The position numbers were made by a program, and so were the translations under genes. The notes under the pieces are model-generated. The model was not told the origin of the DNA and searched no databases. It saw only the letters and a program-made list of their open reading frames with translations. From the NCBI GenBank assembly GCA_015075725.1, contig JABTTV010000001.1:434001-498000 (forward strand): a DNA stretch of 64,000 nucleotides, in the 5' to 3' direction. Source of the stretch: Anaerolineales bacterium (GTDB lineage Bacteria; Chloroflexota; Anaerolineae; Anaerolineales; Villigracilaceae). Below, piece by piece: positions 23,965-32,582 of this stretch (position 1 is its first letter; each line of letters starts with the position of its first letter).

Positions 23965-24918
23965 TCACCGTTCAAAAACAGTAACCCGGTTCCGCCCTTC
24001 CGCCTTGGACCGATACAACGCCTGGTCTGCGCAGCCCAGCAGGCTTTCCCCCGAACCCGCGTGAACGGGGAAGGATGCCACACCCACCGAGAATGTGACT
24101 TGGATCGAATTGCCTTCACAGAGGTTCACCATGGCTTGGAATTCTTTTCGAAAAAGTTCGGCGCGTTCCTGGGCAGAGTCTGCGGAGGCGTCGGGCATTA
24201 GAATAACGAACTCCTCCCCGCCAAAACGGCAGACGATGTCACTGCGCCTTGTGTTTTGAGCCAGATATCTCGCAAGAGCCTGCAGGACAAAGTCACCGCA
24301 TTTGTGTCCGTACGAATCGTTGATCCGTTTGAAATGGTCCACATCCAGAATAATGATGGAAAAGGGGGAATTTTCGCGAACGGCGCGGGCGGTTACATTA
24401 TCGAGCGCTTCCGCAAAATAACGGCGGTTGAACACCCCGGTCAGCGGGTCGCGGATGGCCTGCTCCTGCAATCGGAGGCGCAGGCGTTCGTTCTCCTCCA
24501 ATTGAGTTTGAAGAGCCTGGTTGGCGGCCTTTAATTCCCCTTCGAGTTTTTTCCTATCGGTAATATCGTAGGCGAGAACGATCCTCCCTTCAAGCCGTTT
24601 CGACTCGTTATAAACCGGCGTGATGATGGTCTCCAGAACGCGGGGCGGGTCGCCTGGAATTTCAACCTCTTCGCGGTGATATTCCAGAAAGAAGAAACGT
24701 TGTAATAATTGAGGCCATTGCTTGAAGACTTCCATCGGATCGCCGCCGATGATCTCTTCCAACGGTTTATCGAGCCACTTTTGCGCCATGGCATTCGCAT
24801 CGACGATGCGTTCCTTTTCATCCAGCACGATGACCATCTCGGGGACGTGCTCCATCACCCGGTCCCGGGCGATGGGAATGATATCGATCGGTTTCTTCCT
24901 GGAGTCCTTCGAATTCAT
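23965..24918 (-). CDS. PAS-GGDEF diguanylate cyclase
   Basis: The 317-residue protein has a PAS sensor domain (about 20-122), a coiled-coil linker (about 123-155) and a GGDEF domain (about 156-315). The active site reads GGEEF at 233-237, a catalytically competent variant, so it should make cyclic di-GMP. RRSD at 224-227 is the RxxD product-inhibition site at the correct five-residue distance. There is no membrane segment, so the signal is cytoplasmic. Its start overlaps the hutI stop by 4 bases. Confidence 0.92.
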   Translation of the reverse strand: MNSKDSRKKPIDIIPIARDRVMEHVPEMVIVLDEKERIVDANAMAQKWLDKPLEEIIGGDPMEVFKQWPQLLQRFFFLEYHREEVEIPGDPPRVLETIITPVYNESKRLEGRIVLAYDITDRKKLEGELKAANQALQTQLEENERLRLRLQEQAIRDPLTGVFNRRYFAEALDNVTARAVRENSPFSIIILDVDHFKRINDSYGHKCGDFVLQALARYLAQNTRRSDIVCRFGGEEFVILMPDASADSAQERAELFRKEFQAMVNLCEGNSIQVTFSVGVASFPVHAGSGESLLGCADQALYRSKAEGRNRVTVFER

Positions 24919-26189
24919 GCCGTCCTGTAATATCCCACATCCACTGAATAGACCTGTCCGCGTTTGATGATGTGCTTGACGAGATTCGTTCCGTAACGAT
25001 AACCGACCTGGCGGTAATCGTTCACAGACAGGATGAGCATGTCCGCCTGTTTGCCGACCTCGATGGAGCCGACCGAATCCGCGCGGCGGATGGCATGCGC
25101 GGCATTGATCGTCGCGGAAGCGATGGCTTGGGCGGGAGTCAATTTCATATAACGGCAGGCGAGCGCGATTGCAAATTGCATCGACTCATTCCACGATGTG
25201 CCGGGATTGCAGTCCGTGGCGATGGCAAGGATCGCGTTCGCATCCAGCAATTTTTTCGCGGGTGTGTAATGGGATTCCGCCAGCCCGAAGGGAGTGCAAG
25301 GGAGGGCGACCGCCACTGTGTCGGACCTGCCCAGCGCTTCGATATCCGCATCGGACGTGACCACGAGATGGTCGGCCGACGCGGCCTTCAACTCGGCCGC
25401 GAGCGACGCGCCGCCGAGATTGTCGAATTCGTCGGCGTGAATCTTAAGCGGGAATCCCAGCGACTGCGCCCGGGTCAGGATCTGACGCGATTGTTCGAGA
25501 GTGAAGGCTTTCGTCTCGCAAAACACATCCACAAAGGGCAGGGGTAGGCGCGGGGCGTGAGTCTCCCACCAGCCTTTCAGCATGGGCAGCATGGTATTGA
25601 CGACTTCATCCGTATATCCCTGGGGGTCATCTTTAAATTCCGGTGCAATGGCGTGCGCGCCAAGAAATGTGATGACAAGGTCGAGCGGGCTTTCATCGTT
25701 CAAGGCAAGCAGGGCTTTCAATAAACGCAGTTCCGTGGCGGTTTGCAGCCCATAACCCGTCTTTGCTTCAGCAGTTGTCGTGCCGTTCCTGAACATCCTC
25801 AGCATGCGCGGGCGGGTTTCCGCCATCAGCGTTTCGATGCTGGCTGTGCGGGTCGCTTTGACGGTGGAGAGAATACCGCCCCCAGCCGCAAGGATATCGA
25901 GATAAGGCGTTCCCGCCATCTTCATTTCGAATTCATTGGCGCGATCGCCCGCCCAGATGAGGTGCGTGTGCGGGTCCACGAAACCCGGCATGAGCACGCA
26001 GCGACCCGCGTCAAGTGTCGGTTCATCGGGGTACGCGGCGCGGAGTTCGTCCGTCCCACCGACTGCGACGATCTTTTCGTCTCGCATGACGACAGCGCCA
26101 TTATCGATGATGCCGAGCGAACCGAGCGCATTTCCGCGCTGGGGACCGCCTGCAAGTGTCAGGAGTTGGGAGGTTGAATGAATGAGCAT
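24915..26189 (-). CDS. hutI: Imidazolonepropionase
   Basis: The 424-residue amidohydrolase opens the imidazolone ring in histidine breakdown. PGFVDPHTHLIWAGDRANEFEMK (metal ligands His74 and His76) is characteristic. FLGAHAIAPEFK, KIHADEFDNLGG and ATDCNPGTSWNESM complete the pattern. I start it at the ATG at 26189; a GTG 42 bases upstream would add a poorly composed extension. No other hut gene is in the window. The gene is coupled to a diguanylate cyclase through a 4-base overlap. Confidence 0.93.
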   Translation of the reverse strand: MLIHSTSQLLTLAGGPQRGNALGSLGIIDNGAVVMRDEKIVAVGGTDELRAAYPDEPTLDAGRCVLMPGFVDPHTHLIWAGDRANEFEMKMAGTPYLDILAAGGGILSTVKATRTASIETLMAETRPRMLRMFRNGTTTAEAKTGYGLQTATELRLLKALLALNDESPLDLVITFLGAHAIAPEFKDDPQGYTDEVVNTMLPMLKGWWETHAPRLPLPFVDVFCETKAFTLEQSRQILTRAQSLGFPLKIHADEFDNLGGASLAAELKAASADHLVVTSDADIEALGRSDTVAVALPCTPFGLAESHYTPAKKLLDANAILAIATDCNPGTSWNESMQFAIALACRYMKLTPAQAIASATINAAHAIRRADSVGSIEVGKQADMLILSVNDYRQVGYRYGTNLVKHIIKRGQVYSVDVGYYRTA

Positions 26190-26312
26190 GGGATTCACCG
26201 TCGAGAATTGATGATGAAATAATTTAACCACAGAAACGTCCGTGTGTGCGGGCGATTCAAAATGCGGCCGGAGACCTCCCTCTTCCCTAACAAGATTGTA
26301 AAATAAAAATCA

Positions 26313-26340
26313 TTGACTTTTCGACCCGTTGCTGTAGAAT
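26313..26340 (+). promoter_or_regulatory. Promoter of Flp pilin 1
   Basis: TTGACT and TAGAAT are 16 bases apart. Transcription should start about 53 bases before the pilin ATG. Confidence 0.65.
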
Positions 26341-26399
26341 AGAAACGTAAATACGGAAGGCGTCTTCCGACCATTCATAAACGAAAGGAGTTATACATC

Positions 26400-26555
26400 A
26401 TGTTGTTCTCACCCAAAGAAAAAGGCCAGGGTTTGGTGGAATATGCGCTGATCCTCGTTTTGGTGGCCATCGTCGTTATCGCCGTCCTCATGATCCTCGG
26501 CCCCATCATCGGCAACGTGTTCAGCACCATCAACGACAGCCTCAGCGGCGTGTAA
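26400..26555 (+). CDS. Flp/Fap-type pilin 1
   Basis: The 51-residue protein matches the Flp (type IVb) pilins: a short leader MLFSPKEKGQG, then GLVEYALILVLVAIVVIAVL with the conserved Glu at mature position 5, and a short polar tail. Cleavage by prepilin peptidase is expected after the first Gly-containing stretch. AAAGGAG lies just before the ATG. It is one of three near-identical copies (26400, 26933 and 27229) that keep the same 51 codons. Pilus assembly genes are not in the window. Confidence 0.88.
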   Translation: MLFSPKEKGQGLVEYALILVLVAIVVIAVLMILGPIIGNVFSTINDSLSGV

Positions 26556-26577
26556 TCCTGATCGGAAAGTCCAGCAA

Positions 26578-26607
26578 AAGCCCCGTTTCACGACGGGGCT
26601 TTTTTTC
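26578..26607 (+). terminator. Intrinsic terminator after Flp pilin 1
   Basis: A 9-base-pair stem (AAGCCCCGT with ACGGGGCTT) is followed by a run of seven T. This is a typical rho-independent terminator. Confidence 0.9.
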
Positions 26608-26757
26608 TAGGCATTAATGTTTGCGCCGCAGCCCGTGGAATGCGGTGACGTCGCCAAACTATGTAAAAATTTGACCTTTGCAAGAAGTTTACAATATTTC
26701 CCCCTGATGGTTTCGTTTATAATGATTAAAGAGAGTGCCTAAAATCAAAACGATGCA

Positions 26758-26853
26758 TGTCACCCTGAGCGATAGCGGAGGGTCTCTCCCCTGCCAAAAT
26801 CAAGTTTATTAGAAAACTAGAGATTCTTCGTCGCTGCGCTCCTCAGAATGACA
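26758..26853. repeat. MITE-like imperfect inverted-repeat element between Flp pilins 1 and 2
   Basis: The element starts TGTCACCCTGAGCGATAGCG and ends in the reverse sense with TGTCATTCTGAGGAGCGCAG, each followed by a pairing segment ending in TCTCT near the centre. Short AT-rich sequence lies between. The 377 bases between pilins 1 and 2 hold only this, the terminator before it, and AT-rich upstream sequence with a TATAAT at about 26717. I see no coding frame. Confidence 0.55.
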
Positions 26854-26932
26854 AGCGAGATATTGCTGCATCACCTCGAATTTAGTTACTCCCTGATTAA
26901 ATCCTAGATTTTAGGAAAGGAGGTGAAATGCC

Positions 26933-27088
26933 ATGTTGTTTACGCCCATGGAAAAAGGCCAGGGATTGGTCGAATACGCGTTTATTCTTGTTCTGGTTGC
27001 CATTCTTGTTATCGCAGTCCTCTACATCCTCGGCCCTATCATCGGCAACGTGTTCAGTTCGCTTAACGACAGTCTCAGCAATGTGTAG
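26933..27088 (+). CDS. Flp/Fap-type pilin 2
   Basis: The 51-residue protein aligns with pilin 1 without gaps: MLFTPMEKGQGLVEYAFILV, then LVAILVIAVLYILGP and the IIGNVFSSLNDSLSNV tail. It differs at about ten positions, mostly conservative, and has Tyr where copies 1 and 3 have Met. AAAGGAGGTGAAATGCC gives a very strong ribosome binding site. The same ATG-rich start also offers an out-of-frame ATG, which I reject. It is the most diverged of the three. Confidence 0.87.
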   Translation: MLFTPMEKGQGLVEYAFILVLVAILVIAVLYILGPIIGNVFSSLNDSLSNV

Positions 27089-27148
27089 TGGAGCCCGGTC
27101 ACATTTGAAAGGCTAACAATACTGTTAGGGAGCTTCTCCCCTGCAGGC

Positions 27149-27176
27149 TTGCAAAAATCGGTGCTCCGTGTAAAAT
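27149..27176 (+). promoter_or_regulatory. Promoter of Flp pilin 3
   Basis: TTGCAA and TAAAAT are 16 bases apart, about 53 bases before the pilin ATG, the same distance as for pilin 1. Confidence 0.55.
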
Positions 27177-27228
27177 AACCTTATCTCAGGCGGAACCTGG
27201 GAAATCCCAAAGAAAGGAGAAAATACTC

Positions 27229-27384
27229 ATGTTGTTCTCACCCAAGGAAAAAGGCCAAGGTCTGGTCGAATACGCGTTGATTCTCGTTTTGGTTGCCATT
27301 GTTGTTATCGCAGTGCTCATGGTCCTCGGTCCAATCATCGGCAACGTATTCAGCACCATCAACGACAGCCTCAGCAGCTTCTAA
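27229..27384 (+). CDS. Flp/Fap-type pilin 3
   Basis: The 51-residue protein is nearly identical to pilin 1; the visible differences are Val for Ile at residue 32 and the last two residues (SF instead of GV). AGAAAGGAGAAAATACTC before the ATG supplies a ribosome binding site. Separate promoters for copies 1 and 3 suggest independent dosage or regulation. Confidence 0.88.
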   Translation: MLFSPKEKGQGLVEYALILVLVAIVVIAVLMVLGPIIGNVFSTINDSLSSF

Positions 27385-27406
27385 TCGAAGCCAGCAGTTT
27401 AGTTAC

Positions 27407-27446
27407 AAAAAATAAATCCCATCTCGCGAGATGGGATTTATTTTAT
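27407..27446. terminator. Bidirectional terminator after Flp pilin 3
   Basis: A perfect 36-base palindrome (centre at 27426/27427, arm ending ATCCCATCTCG) has A-runs on the left and T-runs on the right. It can end both the pilin transcript and the convergent MFS transcript. Confidence 0.88.
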
Positions 27447-27513
27447 TTTTTGACCATTCACCCGCCTCACCACCCCGCATCCATAAATGACCCTGCCATC
27501 CCGGTGTTCCCAA

Positions 27514-28659
27514 TCATTCGTGGTGCCTCGAAACGTACCAGACCGCCGCCAGTCCAAGCAGGTTGAAAACGATTGCCGCTCCCATAATATGGGAAAATCC
27601 GACCGCATATAACGGCGGAGCCAGCCACGCGCCCAATGCGCGGCCCACGGAATGCGCCGCGCCTGCAAATGACAGCATGGTCACCCGAGCGGCAGGCATG
27701 ACTTCGGTGATCAGGGGGATGATACTCACAATGGTGAATTCGAAAGTGATGTAAAACAGGAATAAGCCCGCCAATGCGCCTGCCTGCGTCCGCCCAATGA
27801 TGGGAAGCAATATTGCTGCAAAACAGTTTGCAATAACCCCCAGACCCGAAGCGCGGACTTTTCCCAGCCGGTCCACGAGACCGAATACCAGTCCCTCGCC
27901 TCCCAACTCCGACAAGCCGATGACTGCGGATGCCGCTCCCAAAGCGGCGATCTGCAAATTGAAAGAATCCTCCAGCCACAAACCAAAGACGATATTGACG
28001 ACTTCATTCGCCGCAGAAACCAGCAGGCCGATGGAAATTGCCGCCAGCGTCACCGGCGAAGTAATGATCTGTTTTGCGTTTCCGAATATGCCGTCCTCAT
28101 GGTGGGATGGCATGACAGAATCCTTCAGGGTCAATGCGATGTAGACGAATGCGGCGACGCCCAGAATCCCCAATACCATGAAAGGTGTCGACCAGGTGGA
28201 GCGCGAAAGCAACCAGCCCACGGCGGGGATGCCCGCAATGAAGGACAACGACCAGGCAAACTCAAGGGCGGCGACCGCACTCCCGCGCTCCGAGTATGGC
28301 GTATGATCCGAAACATATGCCGTAAGCGAAGGGTCAAAGAATGCTTTTCCGAGCAGGGAAAGGATGAGAGCGATTCCCAACGATGAGACAGAAGGGGCAA
28401 AGGCTACTATTCCCACGCCGCCTGTAAAAAATACCAAACCGAGCATCATGCCGAACCTGCGTCCGCGCGGTTCGATGAATGGGACGAGAAACGGACTGAA
28501 CGATCCGACAACCGCCCGGTTGGCAACCAGTGCCGAGATCGTTTGGATGTCGACACCAAGTCCGCGCGCGAAAACGGGAAGAAAGGGATAGACCATGCGA
28601 TGTGCGGTATTAAGAACCACACGGATGGCAGTGTAGGTGATAAGGCGAATTCGGGACAT
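27514..28659 (-). CDS. MFS transporter, drug-efflux-like
   Basis: The 381-residue protein has about 12 membrane helices. Early elements are VYPFLPVFARGLGVDIQTIS and the RGRRFGMMLGL loop between helices 2 and 3, the major-facilitator motif A region. DPSLTAYVSDHTPYSERGSAVA follows helix 4. The halves are similar in size. Substrate unknown; the layout is that of H+-driven exporters. It lies upstream, on the same strand, of the Flp terminator and ends just short of it. Confidence 0.75.
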   Translation of the reverse strand: MSRIRLITYTAIRVVLNTAHRMVYPFLPVFARGLGVDIQTISALVANRAVVGSFSPFLVPFIEPRGRRFGMMLGLVFFTGGVGIVAFAPSVSSLGIALILSLLGKAFFDPSLTAYVSDHTPYSERGSAVAALEFAWSLSFIAGIPAVGWLLSRSTWSTPFMVLGILGVAAFVYIALTLKDSVMPSHHEDGIFGNAKQIITSPVTLAAISIGLLVSAANEVVNIVFGLWLEDSFNLQIAALGAASAVIGLSELGGEGLVFGLVDRLGKVRASGLGVIANCFAAILLPIIGRTQAGALAGLFLFYITFEFTIVSIIPLITEVMPAARVTMLSFAGAAHSVGRALGAWLAPPLYAVGFSHIMGAAIVFNLLGLAAVWYVSRHHE

Positions 28660-28672
28660 TTAAGGTTGGGGT

Positions 28673-29281
28673 TTAGGAAGCGGGTCTGGTATCGAGCAGG
28701 AGGCGCGTGAGGAGGTAGGCGGCAAGCCAAGCCAACAGGTTCAACGCAACGAAGAAAGCGATGATGACAATATTCCCCGAATTGAAGATCGGCGATGGGG
28801 GCGGATGCATGATGTTTTCCGCTGTGGCGAAGATGGCGCGGAGAACAACGATGAAAACAATGTTCGCAAGAGAAGTCAGCCACGGCAGGTTGAAAATCCA
28901 CAACCCCGCTTGCAGCAGAACGCCGGTGACGGCGAAGATCATCGCAAGCCGGAAACGCGGCTCGGCGAGGAAAAGACCGTTCCAGTTGGCTTGCATGGCG
29001 AGCAGGGATAGCGGCAGGTAGGTGATCCAAAAGATGATTCCCGTTCGCCCGAGCGCGGCGCTCCACGCGTGAAACATGCCGCGGCGCAGGATCAAGCCCA
29101 AAAGTCCGGCCAGAGCCGCTGCGAGGAAGACGATCTCGGCGGTGAGCACCCAGGCTCCGTGCAGATATACGAGCCGGACGTTCGATCCCAGTGATTGTTC
29201 CTCGGGACCGAACAGAGCGAGAATGGCGATCAATAAAACCACAATGAGAAGTTGGGGTAATCTCGATTTGAAGATATGCAT
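28673..29281 (-). CDS. Polytopic membrane protein of unknown function
   Basis: The 202-residue protein has about six membrane helices. SNVRLVYLHGAWVLTAEIVFL faintly recalls the CcmC/CcsA heme-handling proteins (V-R-I-x-Y-x-H-x-x-A-W), but the Trp-rich WWxxLHQ motif is absent and the length is short, so I do not call it. ATG at 29281 is chosen because TACAAT ends seven bases upstream with no ribosome binding site. It ends 14 bases before the MFS gene on the same strand. Confidence 0.6.
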   Translation of the reverse strand: MHIFKSRLPQLLIVVLLIAILALFGPEEQSLGSNVRLVYLHGAWVLTAEIVFLAAALAGLLGLILRRGMFHAWSAALGRTGIIFWITYLPLSLLAMQANWNGLFLAEPRFRLAMIFAVTGVLLQAGLWIFNLPWLTSLANIVFIVVLRAIFATAENIMHPPPSPIFNSGNIVIIAFFVALNLLAWLAAYLLTRLLLDTRPAS

Positions 29282-29325
29282 GGACCGAATTGTAACCCAC
29301 CCAACAGTTTTCTCGAGCGCATTGC

Positions 29326-29354
29326 TTGACAAGCATCAGGTCTGGGAATAGACT
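29326..29354 (+). promoter_or_regulatory. Promoter of the P-type ATPase gene
   Basis: A perfect TTGACA and TAGACT are 17 bases apart. The predicted transcript has a leader of about 113 bases before the ATG at 29474. Confidence 0.7.
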
Positions 29355-29377
29355 CATTCGCGTTTGCAGGAAACCTT

Positions 29378-29439
29378 AAAGACGACCATTCCAAATGGAG
29401 GCGAGACATTCCATTCGACGGAGTGTTCTCGTCTTTTTT
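29378..29439 (+). promoter_or_regulatory. Terminator-like structured leader of the P-type ATPase gene
   Basis: AAAGACGA (29378-29385) can pair with TCGTCTTT (29429-29436), directly followed by a T-run (to 29439). A competing inner hairpin pairs CGAGA and ATTCC with GGAGT and TCTCG (29402-29431). Two exclusive folds plus the T-run look like an attenuator or riboswitch expression platform. I do not recognise a known metal riboswitch in it. Confidence 0.45.
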
Positions 29440-29473
29440 GCGCGCAGGAAGAAATTCAGCCCAGGAGCAATAA

Positions 29474-32377
29474 ATGACGAACGCAGAAACAACGCCGCAG
29501 GAATTCCACGCCGTCACAGCAGAGGAAACGCTCAAACATCTCGAAGTGCATGAGGAGGGTTTAACCAGCGTCGAAGCTGAAAAACGACTGGCGCAGCACG
29601 GTCTGAACCAGTTGAGCGAGGCGCCGCGTCCCGGATTCCTTGCGATGCTGTGGGATCAATTGAACAATTTTGTGGTGATCCTGCTGATCGTTGCCTCCGT
29701 CATCTCTGCACTGCTTGGCGATTATGTCGAAGCCATCGCCATCATGGCGATCGTGGTATTAAACGCCATCCTTGGAATCATCCAGGAACAGCGGGCGGAG
29801 CAGGCACTGGCGGCGCTGAAGAAATTAGCCGCGCCCGAAGCGCAGGTGCTGCGCGACGGCTCGCGCAAATCCATCCCCGCCTACAATCTTGTGCCGGGCG
29901 ATATTGTTTTTCTTGAAGCGGGAAATTTCATCCCGGCCGATCTGCGATTGCTCGAAGCGGTCAACCTGCGAGTGGAGGAAGCCTCGCTTACCGGCGAGTC
30001 GCTGCCGGTTCAAAAGAATGCGGCGACCGTGCTCGAAAAGAACGTTCCGCTCGGTGACCGGAAAAATACCGCCTTTATGGGAACGGTCGTTTCCTACGGA
30101 CGCGGGCGCGGCGTGGTGACCAGCACCGGGATGAATACCCAACTGGGTCTCATTGCCTCCATGCTTCAAAACGTGGAAGCCGAAGAGACTCCGCTCCAAC
30201 GCCGCCTGGATAATCTCGGCAAGTCTTTGAGCATCGGCTCGTTGATCCTGGTGTTCGTCGTCTTCTTGGTCGCGTTGATCAAATATACGGATATCGGGGG
30301 ATTATTCTCGACGCCCATCGAATATTTCAAGGAATTTGCAGGCGAGATCACAGAAGTGTTCATCATCGCCATCAGCCTCGCCATTGCCGCTGTGCCCGAA
30401 GGTTTGCCTGCTGTTGTAACCATTTCACTCGCGCTGGGGATGCGTGAAATGATCCAGCGTCATGCGCTCATTCGCAAGTTATCCTCTGTGGAAACGCTCG
30501 GTTCCGCCACGACGATCTGCTCCGATAAGACCGGGACTTTGACCCAGAACGAGATGACAGTCACGCGCATCTGGGCGGACGGTCAACTGCTGAGCATTTC
30601 AGGAGCCGGGTACACGCCCAAGGGTGATTTTACGGATGGCGGTACGGTTGTCGATGCAAAACAGTATCCTGCCATCCTCTCCACCCTTTGGCTCGGCGTT
30701 CTGAACAACGACTCAGAGATCGAGATCACCGGCGAATCCGATTCCCAGCAGACCTATCGCATCGTTGGGGACCCGACCGAAGGGGCGCTCCTGGTTGCCG
30801 CTGCAAAGGCAGGTGCGATCCATGTGGAGATCGACCGGGCTTATCCGCGCGAGAACGAGGTTCCTTTCGACTCGGAACGCAAACGCATGATCACCATCCA
30901 CGATGTGAACAAGCCGAGTCCCTACGACCCCTCCCCGTTCACCAATGAAAAACTCAAAGGCTGGGATGTCATTGCTGTCAAAGGCGCGCCGGACATCGTT
31001 CTCACATTGTGTTCCAAATACCTGGGTATGGACGATCAGCCCCGCGAACTGACAGAAGACATGCGCAGGAAGATTCTCGACGCCAACGACGCAATGACCA
31101 AGGATGCGCTGCGAGTGCTCGGTTTCGCGTATCGCGTGGAAAAGGATGTGCCCAATAACATCGAAGAGGTGGCCACCGAAGACCTCGAACGGGACCTGGT
31201 CTTTGTGGGTCTGATGGGCATGATCGATCCGCCGCGTATCGAGGTTAAGCCCGCCCTTGAAAAGGCGCGACATGCGGGCATCCGCACGGTGATGATCACC
31301 GGGGATTTTCCAAATACAGCAAGAGCAATTGCTGATTCCATCGGTTTGCTTCGCCCGGGCAAGAAGGTGCTGTCAGGGGCCGTGCTGGACGATCTCAACG
31401 ACGAGGAATTGAAGAACATCATTGAAGAGACAGACGTCTTTGCACGCGTTTCACCCGAGCACAAAATGCGAATCGTGGACGCGCTTCAAGCCAACGATGA
31501 AGTCGTGGCAATGACCGGGGACGGTGTGAATGACGCTCCCGCAATCAAACGCGCAGATATCGGCGTGGCAATGGGCATCACCGGCACGGACGTTGCCAAA
31601 GGCACCGCCGACATGGTATTGACCGATGATAACTACGCCAGCATCGTCTCGGCCGTGGAGCAGGGACGCATCATCTATTCGAACATCCGTAAATTCGTCT
31701 TTTTCCTCCTATCTTCGAATGTCGCCGAGATCATGATCATCTTCCTCGCCACGCTGGCGGGACTGCCCGCGCCGTTGACTGCGATTCAACTTTTATGGCT
31801 GAACCTCATCACCGATGGGGCGCCGGCTTTGGCTCTCGCCATGGAAAAAGGCGATCCAGACATCATGGATCAGAAGCCGCGCGCCAAGAGCGAGCCGATC
31901 ATCAACCGTTCGATGGGCATCGGTATCATCGTGCAAACCATCATGCAGACATCTGCCGTGCTGATCGCATTTGTGATGGGATTGGCGTGGCATATCGAAG
32001 CAGGCGCCACCATCCCTTCAGGTGCCAACGTGTTATCGTACGTTCTCGCTCACGACTGGCGGGGCCTGGATGTGCAGACCGCGGAGACAATGGCATTCGT
32101 GACGTTATCCCTCTGCGAGTTGTTCCGCGCGTATACCGTCCGTTCGGAACGCGCCTCGGTCTTCAAGATCGGAATCTTCTCGAACAGGTACATGCAATAT
32201 GCCGTGGGGCTTTCCATTGCGCTTCTGCTATTGGTATGCGCCGTTCCGTTCCTGCAGCCCATCTTCAACACGCATTTCCTGACCGGGCGTGAATGGAGTT
32301 TGGTGGTTGGGCTGGCTCTTACCCCAGCGATCGCGGAAGAGATCACCAAGTTCTTCCTCCGCAAGACCGGCGGGTAA
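29474..32377 (+). CDS. P2-type cation-transporting ATPase (Ca2+/Mn2+ type)
   Basis: The 967-residue pump has all P-type ATPase signatures. These are the actuator TGES (near residue 176), PEGLPA in helix 4, phosphorylation-site DKTGTLTQNEMT with Asp351, a nucleotide domain with KGAPDIVL, and TGDGVNDAPAIKRADIGVAMG. Helix 4 (VPEGLPAV) and helix 6 (LWLNLITDGAPALALAME) fit the SERCA/PMR1 subgroup that exports Ca2+ or Mn2+. N- and C-terminal cation ATPase domains are complete. It has a strong promoter and a structured leader. A CDF carrier follows downstream. Confidence 0.92.
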   Translation: MTNAETTPQEFHAVTAEETLKHLEVHEEGLTSVEAEKRLAQHGLNQLSEAPRPGFLAMLWDQLNNFVVILLIVASVISALLGDYVEAIAIMAIVVLNAILGIIQEQRAEQALAALKKLAAPEAQVLRDGSRKSIPAYNLVPGDIVFLEAGNFIPADLRLLEAVNLRVEEASLTGESLPVQKNAATVLEKNVPLGDRKNTAFMGTVVSYGRGRGVVTSTGMNTQLGLIASMLQNVEAEETPLQRRLDNLGKSLSIGSLILVFVVFLVALIKYTDIGGLFSTPIEYFKEFAGEITEVFIIAISLAIAAVPEGLPAVVTISLALGMREMIQRHALIRKLSSVETLGSATTICSDKTGTLTQNEMTVTRIWADGQLLSISGAGYTPKGDFTDGGTVVDAKQYPAILSTLWLGVLNNDSEIEITGESDSQQTYRIVGDPTEGALLVAAAKAGAIHVEIDRAYPRENEVPFDSERKRMITIHDVNKPSPYDPSPFTNEKLKGWDVIAVKGAPDIVLTLCSKYLGMDDQPRELTEDMRRKILDANDAMTKDALRVLGFAYRVEKDVPNNIEEVATEDLERDLVFVGLMGMIDPPRIEVKPALEKARHAGIRTVMITGDFPNTARAIADSIGLLRPGKKVLSGAVLDDLNDEELKNIIEETDVFARVSPEHKMRIVDALQANDEVVAMTGDGVNDAPAIKRADIGVAMGITGTDVAKGTADMVLTDDNYASIVSAVEQGRIIYSNIRKFVFFLLSSNVAEIMIIFLATLAGLPAPLTAIQLLWLNLITDGAPALALAMEKGDPDIMDQKPRAKSEPIINRSMGIGIIVQTIMQTSAVLIAFVMGLAWHIEAGATIPSGANVLSYVLAHDWRGLDVQTAETMAFVTLSLCELFRAYTVRSERASVFKIGIFSNRYMQYAVGLSIALLLLVCAVPFLQPIFNTHFLTGREWSLVVGLALTPAIAEEITKFFLRKTGG

Positions 32378-32386
32378 TTCTATTTC

Positions 32387-32405
32387 CCCGCGTATGCGGG
32401 ATTTA
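32387..32405 (+). terminator. Short hairpin after the P-type ATPase gene
   Basis: A 5-base-pair stem (CCCGC with GCGGG, GTAT loop) is followed by ATTTATTATT. It is a weak but plausible terminator. The remaining bases to 32570 hold no convincing gene. Confidence 0.5.
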
Positions 32406-32570
32406 TTATTCGATTCGCCTTACGCAGTAAACCGCCAGGCAGCCTATTGCACGGATTGTATGCCCTTTACTATTTTCCCGGCGTTCTCTGCCCCGCGGCG
32501 ACGAAAAGGGTTAACTGCGAAACATCAGTTATTTAAGACGTTTGTCAATTGTGCCCGGCGGAAATATAAA

Positions 32571-32576
32571 TAAAAT
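32571..32576 (+). promoter_or_regulatory. -10 box of a presumed leaderless promoter, CDF gene
   Basis: TAAAAT stands exactly six bases before the ATG at 32583 and no ribosome binding site is present. The -35 region is weak. Confidence 0.5.
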
Positions 32577-32582
32577 CCGATC

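Noticed and set aside
26608..26932. A further small pilin or peptide gene between Flp copies 1 and 2
   Set aside because: No frame with a ribosome binding site was found; the space holds an inverted-repeat element and AT-rich upstream sequence.
28673..29281. A CcmC/CcsA heme-handling protein
   Set aside because: Only one short stretch looks similar; the Trp-rich heme motif is absent and the protein is short.
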